From Apibacter adventoris (GTDB taxonomy: Bacteria > Bacteroidota > Bacteroidia > Flavobacteriales > Weeksellaceae): 64,000 bases of DNA. Each line of letters opens with the position of its first letter. The stretch's first letter is position 1. Where the stretch lies: assembly GCF_002964975.1 (NCBI RefSeq), contig NZ_PSZM01000040.1:62001-126000 (forward strand), given 5' to 3'. A program made the position numbers and the translations under genes. Positions 46,992 through 55,673 of this stretch are shown here, in pieces. Below the pieces are notes generated by a model. It was not told where the DNA came from and ran no database searches. It saw only the letters and a list, made by a program, of their open reading frames with translations.

Positions 46992-48151
46992 AAAATCTAA
47001 AAGATTACATACAAGGAAATAGAAAAGGAAAAAAAGCTCATGATCTGGAAAGAGAAGCTATGCAGGATCCTTTTTTGCATGATGCTTTAGAAGGATATGA
47101 CTTAGTAGAGGGAAATCATATTAATACTATAGATAAATTAAAAAGCCAAATTTTAAAAAAAACAGAAAAGAAAAAAATATATACATATTATTATATAGCA
47201 GCCAGTATTATAATTTTATTTTTTATAGGAGCTTATTTCTTTATGAATAATACAAATAAAGAAAACAAAATGTTTGTTAATCATACAACGTCTAAAAATG
47301 AAGTAATAACAAATGAAATTCAAGAAAATAAAAAAAATGAAAATGTAAATACCAATGGTTCTTTCGAAAAGGAAAATAAAGTGTATAATAAGTTATTTAT
47401 ATCTAAAAATAAAAAAAATTTAAAAATAGATGAGGAGAAAAAAGATAATAATTTAGAAACTCTTAGTTTAGCCTTGCAAAATAATTCTATCTATTTGGAG
47501 CAATCGTTATCTGATTATAGAATGAAACATGCAGATAATGCTATAACTTTTCCTTCTAATATTAATAATAATGAGAAGAATAAAACTCAAAATTTAGACA
47601 CTCTAAGTATAGCTTATCATAATAATTCGGTATATTTTGACCATCCGTTATCTGCTCAGGGAATGATACAGATAGACAAAACTATAAGAACTTCTCCCTC
47701 TTTAACAAAAAATTTAGAAAATGAGAAATATGATAATAAAAAAGATTCAAACTTAGATTTAGATTCTAAAAAAACAAATCGACTGTCATTAATAAATAAA
47801 AACACTTCAAAAAGTGAACAAGGTAATAGTCAAAATAATAAAGATCTTTTATTAGGATCAATAAATGTCGATAGATTTTCGGAACTTCAGGAGTATGACG
47901 CAGTTCCGGTTATAGGAGACAAACTTTATAAACAATATTTAAAGGATCACATGCACTTATTTAAAAATAATAAATGTAAATCTGATAAAGGCGATATTGT
48001 TATAAGTTTTTCAGTTTCGGAACAAGGGAGACCTTATAATTTCATTATAAAAAAATCACTATGCTCTGAAATAGATGAAAAATTAATAGATTTAATAAAA
48101 AATGGTGCAGATTGGAAAGGTAAAAAAGGAAAAGTATATTTTACCAAGTGA
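46988..48151 (+). CDS. Membrane protein with TonB-like C-terminal domain, sigma-factor partner
   Basis: A 387-residue single-helix protein: a cytoplasmic N-terminus (NLKDYIQGNRKGKKAHDLEREAM, DALEGYDL), a membrane helix at about 65-85, a long low-complexity periplasmic linker holding two copies of a ~37-residue repeat, and a C-terminal TonB-like domain (GDIVISFSVSEQGRPYNF). GTG at 46988 overlaps the sigma stop (GTGA) and matches the family's usual start, so it is preferred over the ATG at 46967. The N-terminal cytoplasmic part may be an anti-sigma element; this is inferred. Confidence 0.75.
   Translation: MKNLKDYIQGNRKGKKAHDLEREAMQDPFLHDALEGYDLVEGNHINTIDKLKSQILKKTEKKKIYTYYYIAASIIILFFIGAYFFMNNTNKENKMFVNHTTSKNEVITNEIQENKKNENVNTNGSFEKENKVYNKLFISKNKKNLKIDEEKKDNNLETLSLALQNNSIYLEQSLSDYRMKHADNAITFPSNINNNEKNKTQNLDTLSIAYHNNSVYFDHPLSAQGMIQIDKTIRTSPSLTKNLENEKYDNKKDSNLDLDSKKTNRLSLINKNTSKSEQGNSQNNKDLLLGSINVDRFSELQEYDAVPVIGDKLYKQYLKDHMHLFKNNKCKSDKGDIVISFSVSEQGRPYNFIIKKSLCSEIDEKLIDLIKNGADWKGKKGKVYFTK
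47450..47700 (+). repeat. Two-copy diverged internal repeat in the TonB-like membrane protein
   Basis: Two ~37-codon units with a period of 141 bases: 47450-47560 (LETLSLALQNNSIYLEQ...) and 47591-47700 (LDTLSIAYHNNSVYFDH...). The DNA is partly diverged while the pattern L-x-TLS-x-A-xx-NNS-x-Y is kept, suggesting an old duplication retained in the periplasmic linker. Confidence 0.75.
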
Positions 48152-48164
48152 GATAACAATGTGT

Positions 48165-48956
48165 TTATTTAATAAAATTAATGGGACTTTGTAGATTTTT
48201 GTAATTACTTAAATCTGCTTTTAAGGAACCCACTGCAAGTTCCGCTTTTATTTGTATCGGAATGTGATTAACATCATCTGTAACCCACATAGTAACACTT
48301 TCTTTTTCTTTAAAAACGCGTCCAGAAAGTACATACGGTCTTAATTTAATACACTTAACTTTTCCAAAATTTGATTTTATAGTTTCTCGTGATAAAATTT
48401 TTAATTTAAAATTTAACATTTCATAATCTAAAAAAATATTAAGACTTATAAAGTCTCCAGATTTATAACCATCAGTGTTCATATTTCTTAAATAATAAAA
48501 AGCTGAAAGCATATCATGAATCTCTCCTGTATATGTAAAATATTTGGATGTTTTATCACTCTCGTTCGTATATGTAATTTTTTTATTGATATGGTCAATA
48601 GTCATAGATTGATTTCTTACGTAGGAACTTTCTCTTATTTTCCTGATAAATTTGGAAGAAAGAAGAGTGGCTTTATCCATGTAAGTTTCATATCTATCTT
48701 CAACCTTAAAAAATAATTTAGCTGATCCGGTAGAATAACCTTCTCCTACTACATGATAGTGGGGCTTTCCGTTATAATTAGTTTCACTGGTAGTTAACGT
48801 AGCATATCCTGCATTTATTAACATATAGTGAACTCTGTATCTTAAATATTCTCCATTATTTAATTCCGAAGCAGGAAAAAGTGTTTCAGTAGAACTAGCG
48901 GTTACAAGTAAAAAAGTTGAAAATAAAAATATAAAAATTATAAAAAACTTTTTCAT
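48165..48956 (-). CDS. DUF3108 family exported protein
   Basis: A 263-residue protein with a signal peptide (1-20). The family pattern is clear: GEYLRYRVHYMLINAGYATL, then DRYETYMDKATLLSSKFIRKI, DMLSAFYYLRNM, VKCIKLRPYVLSGRVF, and SVTMWVTDDVNHIPIQIKAEL. Function unknown; DUF3108 proteins of Bacteroidota are periplasmic beta-rich proteins. The nearest minus-strand gene upstream is NifU, 96 bases away, so a separate transcript is likely. Confidence 0.88.
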   Translation of the reverse strand: MKKFFIIFIFLFSTFLLVTASSTETLFPASELNNGEYLRYRVHYMLINAGYATLTTSETNYNGKPHYHVVGEGYSTGSAKLFFKVEDRYETYMDKATLLSSKFIRKIRESSYVRNQSMTIDHINKKITYTNESDKTSKYFTYTGEIHDMLSAFYYLRNMNTDGYKSGDFISLNIFLDYEMLNFKLKILSRETIKSNFGKVKCIKLRPYVLSGRVFKEKESVTMWVTDDVNHIPIQIKAELAVGSLKADLSNYKNLQSPINFIK

Positions 48957-49051
48957 GAACGAAATTTAATAACAGACAAATGTAATAATTTAAATAAAAT
49001 AGAAAAAATTAAAATCTAAACTAAACTTCTGTCTCTAATTAAAATATTATT

Positions 49052-49288
49052 TTATGCAGATATATTAACTACTTCAGTTATTTCAGGCGCATATTTTTTT
49101 ATGGTTGCTTCTATTCCTAATTTAAGAGTACTTTGATTCACGAAACAACCATTGCAAGCCCCTGTAAGTTTTACTTTTACAATATGATCTTTTACCTCAA
49201 TAAGTTCCACATTTCCACCATCGGAAATTAAAAATGGACGTATTTCTTCCAGAGCTTTATTAACCTTATTTAAAATCGTATTTGACAT
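49052..49288 (-). CDS. NifU-type Fe-S scaffold/carrier protein
   Basis: A 78-residue NifU C-terminal-like (Nfu) protein. The CxxC motif (Cys45, Cys48: GACNGCFVNQSTL) would bind a bridging [4Fe-4S] cluster in a dimer. It lies 10 bases downstream of the Mrp-like ATPase, which is also a Fe-S carrier, so together they deliver clusters to target enzymes. Confidence 0.93.
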   Translation of the reverse strand: MSNTILNKVNKALEEIRPFLISDGGNVELIEVKDHIVKVKLTGACNGCFVNQSTLKLGIEATIKKYAPEITEVVNISA

Positions 49289-49298
49289 AATTAATGCT

Positions 49299-50381
49299 TT
49301 ATTGAGTTGAACATCCGGCCATAGTAGTTATTCTTACCGCTTCTGTAGGAGGTAAATTTTCATTTCTTTTTACTAAACTTTGTACCATTTTTTTACAAAT
49401 ATTTGAATATATATTAGAAATTATTTCATTGTCTTGTAAAACAGCAGGTCTTCCATAATCAGAAGCTTCTCTAATAGATTGTATAATAGGTATTTCTCCT
49501 AAAAAAGGTATTTCAAGACTTTCTGATAGTTTTTGTACACCTTTTTTTCCAAACAAGTAATATTTATTATCTGGTAATTCTTTAGGAGTGAAATAAGCCA
49601 TATTTTCAATTAATCCTAATACAGGTACATTAATTTCAGGCATTTGGAACATGCCAAGACCTTTTTTTACATCAGCTAATGCAATGTGCTGAGGGGTGCT
49701 TACAATAACAGCCCCTGTTACTGGTACTTCTTGCACTATAGAAAGATGAATATCTCCGGTTCCGGGAGGTAAATCGATTAAAAGAAAATCTAACTCTCCC
49801 CAATTGGAATCATGTAATAACTGATGTATAGCTTTAGAGGCCATTGCTCCACGCCAAACTACAGCTTGATTAGAACCCGCAAAAAAACCAAGAGAAAGCA
49901 ATTTAACCCCATAACTTTCTATAGGTTCGATTTTATTTTCTTTTGATATAGGCTTTTCATTAACAGCATCAAACATAGTAGGGATCGATGGTCCATATAT
50001 ATCAGCATCTAATAATCCTACTTTAAATCCCATTTTAACTAAAGCTATTGAAAGATTTGAAGCGACTGTGGATTTTCCTACTCCACCTTTACCTGAAGCT
50101 ATAGCTATGATGTTTTTAATTTTTGGAATATTTTTTCCTTTTTTAGTTTCCTTTTCAGGAACTTCTACTATTATATTTAATTTTAAATGAATATCTTTTC
50201 CAAACTTTTCTTCAAATGCTGCCTGCATAGCCACTTCCATTCTCTTTTTTTCGTGCATTGCAGGAGAGTGGGAGAGCATATCTATCATTACAGTGTCTCC
50301 CATAATTTGTATATTTCTAATTAGATCATCAACTTCTATTTCCTTTAGATATTTCTTGATTTCGTCTTTACTAATCATCAT
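49299..50381 (-). CDS. apbC: Mrp/ApbC-type Fe-S cluster carrier ATPase
   Basis: P-loop ATPase of the Mrp/NBP35 family that binds and transfers Fe-S clusters. The 360-residue protein has an N-terminal DUF59-like domain (1-75) and the deviant Walker A SGKGGVGKST (96-105), then LLDADIYGPSIPTM, LIDLPPGTGDIHLS and a PxxC-less C-terminus ending CSTQ. Start ATG 50381, with a second Met right after (50378). Confidence 0.93.
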   Translation of the reverse strand: MMISKDEIKKYLKEIEVDDLIRNIQIMGDTVMIDMLSHSPAMHEKKRMEVAMQAAFEEKFGKDIHLKLNIIVEVPEKETKKGKNIPKIKNIIAIASGKGGVGKSTVASNLSIALVKMGFKVGLLDADIYGPSIPTMFDAVNEKPISKENKIEPIESYGVKLLSLGFFAGSNQAVVWRGAMASKAIHQLLHDSNWGELDFLLIDLPPGTGDIHLSIVQEVPVTGAVIVSTPQHIALADVKKGLGMFQMPEINVPVLGLIENMAYFTPKELPDNKYYLFGKKGVQKLSESLEIPFLGEIPIIQSIREASDYGRPAVLQDNEIISNIYSNICKKMVQSLVKRNENLPPTEAVRITTMAGCSTQ

Positions 50382-50547
50382 TATGTCTTTATAAAATTAT
50401 AAATAAATGTATTTTACAAATTTACAAATCTTATAGGATTAATAAAAACTCTTTTAGAAAGAAAATAAATAATATAATAAAGAAATTCTATATTCTTAAG
50501 TATTACAAACTAAAATAGAAGTAAAGTATTAAACATTAATGAATTAA

Positions 50548-51132
50548 TTAAAATATATAAGATAAAGAAAAAGCAAAATTTGATGTATTATTAAATTTAG
50601 AATAATCTTTATATACATCAGTAAGTCCGTAATTATAACGGAAATTTATTTCAAATGTCCTATAAAAAGCAACACCGGCTCCTAGTCCTATAGAAATATC
50701 TGTATTCCCAGCCTTTGCATATCTTAGATGATCTTTTTCTTTGTTTTTTTCATGAATTAAATACCCTATTTGTGGACCTATTTCCGCAAAAAGCTCACTA
50801 TTTCCATAATTGCTTATCGGAATAAGTTCTGATAAATAATATTTAATCATTATAGGAATATTAATATAATCCTGAAAATATTTGTCATCCCCATCATATT
50901 CACCTTGTTGTGAATATAAAATTTCAGGTTTTATAAACAAATTTTCATTGTATTTATTAAAAGGAATTTGTAAAAATCCTCCAAAAGCTATTCCACAGTC
51001 TCGTGTATCAGAATGCGCATGTATGTCTATAACGTTAGTGAACTGTAAACTCCCTTTTAAACCAAAACGTACTTGTGATTTAACTGAAATAATTATACTT
51101 AAATGTAGTATAATAAAAAATAGTTTTTTCAA
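50548..51132 (-). CDS. PorT-like outer-membrane beta-barrel protein
   Basis: A 194-residue protein with a signal peptide (1-19, ending VKSQ), then eight-stranded barrel pattern: VRFGLKGSLQFTN, FIKPEILYSQQGEYDGD, YINIPIMIKYYLS, LFAEIGPQIGYL, ISIGLGAGVAFY, EINFRYNYGLTDVY and an aromatic end FSLSYIF. This is the common Bacteroidota porin-family/PorT-like barrel; transport function is not established. A -7-like element (complement of TAAATTTG, 51162-51169) lies upstream. Confidence 0.88.
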   Translation of the reverse strand: MKKLFFIILHLSIIISVKSQVRFGLKGSLQFTNVIDIHAHSDTRDCGIAFGGFLQIPFNKYNENLFIKPEILYSQQGEYDGDDKYFQDYINIPIMIKYYLSELIPISNYGNSELFAEIGPQIGYLIHEKNKEKDHLRYAKAGNTDISIGLGAGVAFYRTFEINFRYNYGLTDVYKDYSKFNNTSNFAFSLSYIF

Positions 51133-51790
51133 TGTGTTGTTCTTTTTATCTGTTAATCGTGCAAATTTAGAGTTTTGTATTAAAAAAATGTAATTAATAT
51201 GTGTTTTTTTTGTTAATAATTTTAATATTTTGAATTAACATAATATATTATTAAAAAATAACAATAAAATATTGTTAAATATGTATTTTTAAACAAACGG
51301 GAAAAAATTAATATAAATTAATAAAAATACATATAGTAATGTTTGTGATTTTAATTTAGTTTATGAAGGAAAAATTGAAATTATATAATATGAAGTCTAT
51401 TCGTATTTGGAATTTCAGTTTTATTATAATCAATATATATTATAAAATATTATATATCTATTTTAATATAATATTAATTTGTGATATTATAGTAAATTGA
51501 TAGTCTGATATCTGGTAATAATTTTGATTGATCATTTTTAATTATTATCTATTATCCATAAATACACAATAGTAATTAAAGATTTTTAAACATAAATGAC
51601 TATTTTAGCAAAATACAATTTAATCATTTGAATAAATGTTTAATGCTGAAATTTATTTTCATTTCATCAAGTAAAGTCTAGATATACATTTTTGTATGAG
51701 ATATAGATTTTAGATGTTAATTAGTGATTTTGGTTGGTTTATTTAAAAATATAATTATATTTTGAAAGAACTTTAATTTAAGGTTAGAAA
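51133..51790. other. Long AT-rich intergenic region without recognised genes
   Basis: A 658-base gap between divergent genes, clearly more AT-rich than the rest of the window. It contains no frame with protein-like sequence that I can support. One TTATCCATA (51552-51560) resembles a DnaA box, but there is only one, so no origin is called. It may carry promoters for both flanking genes. Confidence 0.6.
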
Positions 51791-52804
51791 ATGGTATTAG
51801 TAACAGGAGGTACAGGACTATTGGGCACTTATTTTTTATTGCAATTAGTACGATTAAATAAGAAAGTTAGAGTATTGTTACGTCATAATGCCACTAAACA
51901 TGAAGTTTTAGAATTGTTTAAAATTTATGAACCTGAGAAATATTTACAATTTTATAATTCATTGCTATGGGTAGAAGGTGATTTATTAGATATATCTTCA
52001 TTAGAAATTGCATTAAAAGGAGTTACACATGTATATCATATTGCAGGAAAGGTTTCTTTTGATGAAAATCAAAAAGATGAATTATATAAAGTAAATGTAG
52101 AAGGAACAAAAAATATAATTAATATTAGTATTGAAAAGCAAATAGAAAAATTTTGTTTTATCAGTTCAATCGCTACATTAGACATAATACCGGGGCAGCC
52201 CTATATTGATGAAAAAGCTGAATGGAATTTTAAAAATATACATTCCTCTTATGCAAGTTCCAAATATGCTGCAGAAATGGAAGTTTGGAGAGGTTCTCAA
52301 GAAGGTTTAAAAGTAATAGTAGTAAATCCGGGCATAATCCTTGGATCCGGAAATTGGGAGAGAAGCAGTGGTTTTTTATACGATATGGCAATGACTAAAA
52401 ATGCATTTTATCCATCAGGACTTTCAGCTTATATTGATGCAGAAGATGTAAGTAAAATAAGCATACAATTAATGGATAATAATTCTATTTTTAATGAAAA
52501 ATATATATTAGTTAGTGAAAATGCCACTTATCAAAAAGTTTTTCAGATTTTAAGAAAATACTTTAATAAAAAACCGGCAATTAAAATTTCAGATTTTTGG
52601 TTATCTAAAATTGCATTATTTTCTCGCATATTACCGATTAAGAAAAAATTAAATAAAGCTACATTTTTAGCTTTAACTTCTAAAACTGGATATTGCAATA
52701 AAAAAATTAATGAAACATTAGGCTTTACATTTACACCATTAAAAAAATCATTAGAGTTTCACGCAAATAATTACTTACACTATAAAAAAATAAAAAATGA
52801 CTGA
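51791..52804 (+). CDS. NAD(P)-dependent epimerase/dehydratase family protein
   Basis: A 337-residue extended SDR with the Rossmann glycine motif VTGGTGLLGTYF (4-15), SSIATLDI, the active-site YASSKYAAE (YxxxK, about 156-160), and VVNPGIILGSG. Cytosolic oxidoreductase, substrate unknown. It overlaps the mvaD gene by 8 bases (ATGACTGA), so they are translated together; a link with isoprenoid metabolism is possible. Confidence 0.9.
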   Translation: MVLVTGGTGLLGTYFLLQLVRLNKKVRVLLRHNATKHEVLELFKIYEPEKYLQFYNSLLWVEGDLLDISSLEIALKGVTHVYHIAGKVSFDENQKDELYKVNVEGTKNIINISIEKQIEKFCFISSIATLDIIPGQPYIDEKAEWNFKNIHSSYASSKYAAEMEVWRGSQEGLKVIVVNPGIILGSGNWERSSGFLYDMAMTKNAFYPSGLSAYIDAEDVSKISIQLMDNNSIFNEKYILVSENATYQKVFQILRKYFNKKPAIKISDFWLSKIALFSRILPIKKKLNKATFLALTSKTGYCNKKINETLGFTFTPLKKSLEFHANNYLHYKKIKND

Positions 52805-53852
52805 AAAAGACTTTATTTCTGATTATAAGTATAATCTTGTAGATAAAGGAAAAATAGAATCAAAATGTGGTTCAAATATAGCATTAATAAAGTATTGGGG
52901 AAAATATTTTCCACAATTACCAGCCAATCCGTCTATTAGTTACACACTTTCTGAAAGTTTTACCCAAACAACGATAAATTTTGAAAAAACTACAAAGTTT
53001 TCTGTTCAGGTTTTTTTAGGAAAGCATTTTAACGAAAAATTTAGTAAGAAAATTGAAAAATATTTTTTGTCAATAAAACCATATCTACCATTTATAGATA
53101 AGTATAAATATATAATTTACACTACAAATTCATTTCCTCACAGTAGTGGTATAGCATCTTCGGCATCAGGTTTTGGAGCTATAGCCGATTGTTTAGTTAA
53201 AATGAGTACACTTTTAGGAGAAAAAAATAATGAAGAATTTAATAAAGCTAAAACTTCATTTTTAGCAAGATTAGGTTCTGGAAGTGCTTGCCGTTCTGTT
53301 TATAAAGGATTGGTAGTTTGGGGAAAACATAAAACAATTCCGGGAAGTTCGGATTTATATGCTATACCTTTTCCGTTTGAAATATCTCCTGTTTTTAAAA
53401 CTATTCAGGATACCGTATTACTAATTCATGAAGGAGTAAAAGAAATTAGCAGTACATTAGGACACGATTTAATGAAAGATCATCCATATGCAAAGACAAG
53501 ATTTACGGAAGCAAGAAAAAATCTTTCTGAATTAACAATGGTGTTACAAAAAGGAGATTTAGAAACTTTTGGCAGAATTGTGGAGCATGAAGCTCTTAGT
53601 CTTCATGCGATGATGATGACTTCATTTCCGGCATTTATTTTAATGAAACCGGAAACATTAGCCGCAATAAAAAAAATATGGGAGTTTAGAAAGGATACAA
53701 GACATCATCTTTATTTTACATTAGATGCAGGGGCTAATATACATTTGCTATATCCAGAGGAGGAAAAAAATGAGATATTTCCATTTATAAATAATGAACT
53801 AATAATATATTCAGAAAATAATAAATTAATAAAGGATAAGGCTTATTTTTAA
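52797..53852 (+). CDS. mvaD: Diphosphomevalonate decarboxylase
   Basis: ATP-dependent decarboxylation of mevalonate diphosphate to isopentenyl diphosphate, the last step of the mevalonate pathway. The 351-residue GHMP-fold protein has the SNIALIKYWGK N-terminal block, the ATP loop PHSSGIASSASGFGA, the LARLGSGSACRS block and the C-terminal FTLDAGANIHLL. With idi at 9.6 kb it shows the organism uses the mevalonate route. Confidence 0.96.
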   Translation: MTEKDFISDYKYNLVDKGKIESKCGSNIALIKYWGKYFPQLPANPSISYTLSESFTQTTINFEKTTKFSVQVFLGKHFNEKFSKKIEKYFLSIKPYLPFIDKYKYIIYTTNSFPHSSGIASSASGFGAIADCLVKMSTLLGEKNNEEFNKAKTSFLARLGSGSACRSVYKGLVVWGKHKTIPGSSDLYAIPFPFEISPVFKTIQDTVLLIHEGVKEISSTLGHDLMKDHPYAKTRFTEARKNLSELTMVLQKGDLETFGRIVEHEALSLHAMMMTSFPAFILMKPETLAAIKKIWEFRKDTRHHLYFTLDAGANIHLLYPEEEKNEIFPFINNELIIYSENNKLIKDKAYF

Positions 53853-53936
53853 AAATTTAAAAAATAAGAAATCATAAAAATTAGATAGTAAGAATGATTA
53901 GCTTTCTTTGATATAACGAAAAAATATTCAAAATCA

Positions 53937-53967
53937 CTTGCATATATAAAACAAAGTATTACCTTTG
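53937..53967 (+). promoter_or_regulatory. Bacteroidota-type promoter for the HU gene
   Basis: CTTG at 53937-53940 (TTG at 53938-53940), 19-base spacer, then TACCTTTG at 53960-53967, matching TTG-N19-TAnnTTTG. The HU ATG lies 39 bases downstream. Confidence 0.7.
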
Positions 53968-54006
53968 TTACATTAAGATAAATAACCTTATTAAAATAAA
54001 AAAAAT

Positions 54007-54279
54007 ATGAACAAGTCAGAATTAATTGATGCAATTGCAGCTGATGCAGATATTACTAAAGCAGCAGCAAAAAAAGCTTTAGATTCATTTTTAGCAAATG
54101 TAACTAAATCACTAAAAAAAGGAGATAAAGTTACTTTAGTTGGATTTGGAACTTTTTCAGTTTCTGAAAGAAGCGCAAGAGAAGGTATTAATCCTCAAAC
54201 TAAAGCTAAAATTAAAATCCCAGCTAAAAAAGTTGCTAAATTTAAAGCCGGAGCAGAATTATCTTCAGCAGTAAACTAA
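54007..54279 (+). CDS. HU family DNA-binding protein
   Basis: A 90-residue histone-like protein that bends and compacts DNA. The sequence follows HU exactly: [28 protein letters not shown] helices, [24 protein letters not shown], and [15 protein letters not shown]. Strong promoter at 53937-53967 and terminator after, hence a monocistronic, highly expressed gene. Confidence 0.97.
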   Translation: MNKSELIDAIAADADITKAAAKKALDSFLANVTKSLKKGDKVTLVGFGTFSVSERSAREGINPQTKAKIKIPAKKVAKFKAGAELSSAVN

Positions 54280-54295
54280 TTTTATTAATGAAAAA

Positions 54296-54325
54296 ATAAA
54301 GGATTATTTTGTTATAATCCTTTAT
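54296..54325. terminator. Terminator after HU
   Basis: Stem ATAAAGGATTAT (54296-54307) with ATAATCCTTTAT (54314-54325), loop of 6 bases, 12 bp perfect. It lies between the HU stop and the convergent small gene at 54343 and may serve both strands. Confidence 0.85.
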
Positions 54326-54342
54326 TTATTTAATAAATATTC

Positions 54343-54720
54343 TTAACTGTTGGAAATTTGTGAGTTTTTCTTTTTATTGGTTAGATATTTTTTTGTTTTA
54401 TTAATGGTCAAAGGAACTAAATAACTTAATGCAATTAAGGCAATTTTGCCAGGAATGCTTTTTTTATTTATAAATTTTGATAAAATTTTTTCTGAAATAA
54501 AACCTATTCCCGTATTTACTGATAAATTTAAAAAATTAGGGTTTTGAATAAGTCCCCATGTTTTATCTTTAATATTATTTGCCAACATCCCTAATGTATT
54601 AGGCAAATTTTCTAAAGATACAGATTTTTCAATATCATTAATTTCTTGCTTTAAAATTCTTTTTCTTAGCAAAAAATCTTCATAACTATATTTTTCATTA
54701 GTCTTTGTCATCATTTGCAT
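54343..54720 (-). CDS. Small uncharacterised protein in a YtxH/holin-like operon
   Basis: A 125-residue protein. It has an N-terminal charged part (YEDFLLRKRILKQEINDIEKS), a central helix with LGMLANNIKDKTWGLIQNP and a hydrophobic stretch near 90-108 (GKIALIALSYLVPLTI), possibly a single membrane segment, then a basic tail. No family recognised. It overlaps the holin-like gene by 23 bases; function is probably linked to the envelope. Start may be the ATG at 54720, 54714 or 54711. Confidence 0.6.
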   Translation of the reverse strand: MQMMTKTNEKYSYEDFLLRKRILKQEINDIEKSVSLENLPNTLGMLANNIKDKTWGLIQNPNFLNLSVNTGIGFISEKILSKFINKKSIPGKIALIALSYLVPLTINKTKKYLTNKKKNSQISNS

Positions 54721-55036
54721 TTTCTTTGTAATTTAACTGAAACTCTAAAATTTTACGCATAGTATATTTTCTTAGTCTGTTGTAATTTAAAAGTAAAACA
54801 AAGAATGCAATTAAATAGAATAAAGAAAAAATTAGTATACCTAAACCTGTATTTCCCAATAGTTCTCCTATAAGTAGTCCTATAGCAAAGCTAAAAAGAA
54901 AGAAAAACATCATGACAAGGGTGAGAATAATAAAAACATAGATTAATATACTAACTAAATTAGAAGTTTGCTCCATTAATTCAAGCTTTAATAATTCAAT
55001 TCTTTTTGCAATATAATTTTTTATAATTCCCACCAT
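54698..55036 (-). CDS. Phage_holin_3_6-like (Actinobacteriophage holin/DUF1469-type) membrane protein
   Basis: A 112-residue protein: N-terminal IKNYIAKRIELLKLELMEQ amphipathic helix, two long membrane helices (about 25-52 and 58-82), then a basic end. This is the phage-holin superfamily III-like family found in many Bacteroidota next to YtxH, unrelated to active prophage. The role may be membrane stress response. Confidence 0.8.
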   Translation of the reverse strand: MVGIIKNYIAKRIELLKLELMEQTSNLVSILIYVFIILTLVMMFFFLFSFAIGLLIGELLGNTGLGILIFSLFYLIAFFVLLLNYNRLRKYTMRKILEFQLNYKENANDDKD

Positions 55037-55061
55037 AGTTTAATGGATTTAAATAAATAAA

Positions 55062-55092
55062 AAAGAGTCAGAATAATTATTTGACCCTCTTT
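55062..55092 (-). terminator. Imperfect hairpin downstream of the YtxH gene
   Basis: AAAGAG (55062-55067) pairs with CTCTTT (55087-55092) and TCA (55068-55070) with TGA (55082-55084), leaving a CC bulge. On the minus strand the T run follows, so it fits a partial terminator between ytxH and the holin-like gene. Confidence 0.5.
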
Positions 55093-55104
55093 ATAAAAAT
55101 ATAT

Positions 55105-55386
55105 TTATTTTTTAGCTAAATCGTTATACTCTTCTGTAAGATTATCTACAACATCATCTTTTCTCTTTTGAAACTCTTTTTTATATTTATCATAGCCTCC
55201 TTTCAATTCATGTTTATATTTATCATAGGTGTCTTTAAGGTTATCACTTAAATCTTCTACTTTTCGTTTTAATTTTTTACGTGTATTTTTACCTTTATCT
55301 GGAGCCATAAGAACTCCTGCTAAAAGACCTGCAGCAGCACCTAATATTATACCTGTTAGAATGTTTTGTGCGTTTTTATTTCCCAT
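55105..55386 (-). CDS. YtxH-domain protein
   Basis: A 93-residue protein with one glycine/alanine-rich helix (NILTGIILGAAAGLLAGVLMAP, split at about 5-26), then a long Lys/Asp/Glu-rich coiled tail (KDTYDKYKHELKGGYDKYKKEFQKRKDDVV). YtxH proteins are general-stress and envelope associated. A promoter of the TTG-N20-TAnnTTTG type lies upstream. Confidence 0.88.
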   Translation of the reverse strand: MGNKNAQNILTGIILGAAAGLLAGVLMAPDKGKNTRKKLKRKVEDLSDNLKDTYDKYKHELKGGYDKYKKEFQKRKDDVVDNLTEEYNDLAKK

Positions 55387-55437
55387 GATAATATGATTTT
55401 ATTAATTTACAAAATTTTATTTTTTTCTTGTTACTAA

Positions 55438-55468
55438 CAAATTTAGTCAATAAATTTGTCAACACCAA
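55438..55468 (-). promoter_or_regulatory. Bacteroidota-type promoter for the YtxH operon
   Basis: On the minus strand TTG (complement of 55466-55468), 20-base spacer, TAAATTTG (complement of 55438-55445). The start codon is about 50 bases downstream. Fits the consensus for this phylum. Confidence 0.55.
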
Positions 55469-55673
55469 GAATAATATAAAAAATTATGCCAAGTTTTCTT
55501 TTTAATTGTTTAGTATTAAAATCTTAATTAATTACCTATGCATAATTAAAAATAAATTTATTTTTTAAAATAAAAGTCCAATAATACTTAAATTTTACAA
55601 AATTTAAGATCCATTACCTGCATTTAATTCTTGTTTTTTTAAATTAAGTTATGAAAAATTCACAAATAAAATC

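Noticed and set aside
51552-51560. DnaA-box-like TTATCCATA in an AT-rich gap, possible replication origin
   Set aside because: Only one imperfect box was seen, with no box cluster and no dnaA, dnaN or similar gene nearby.
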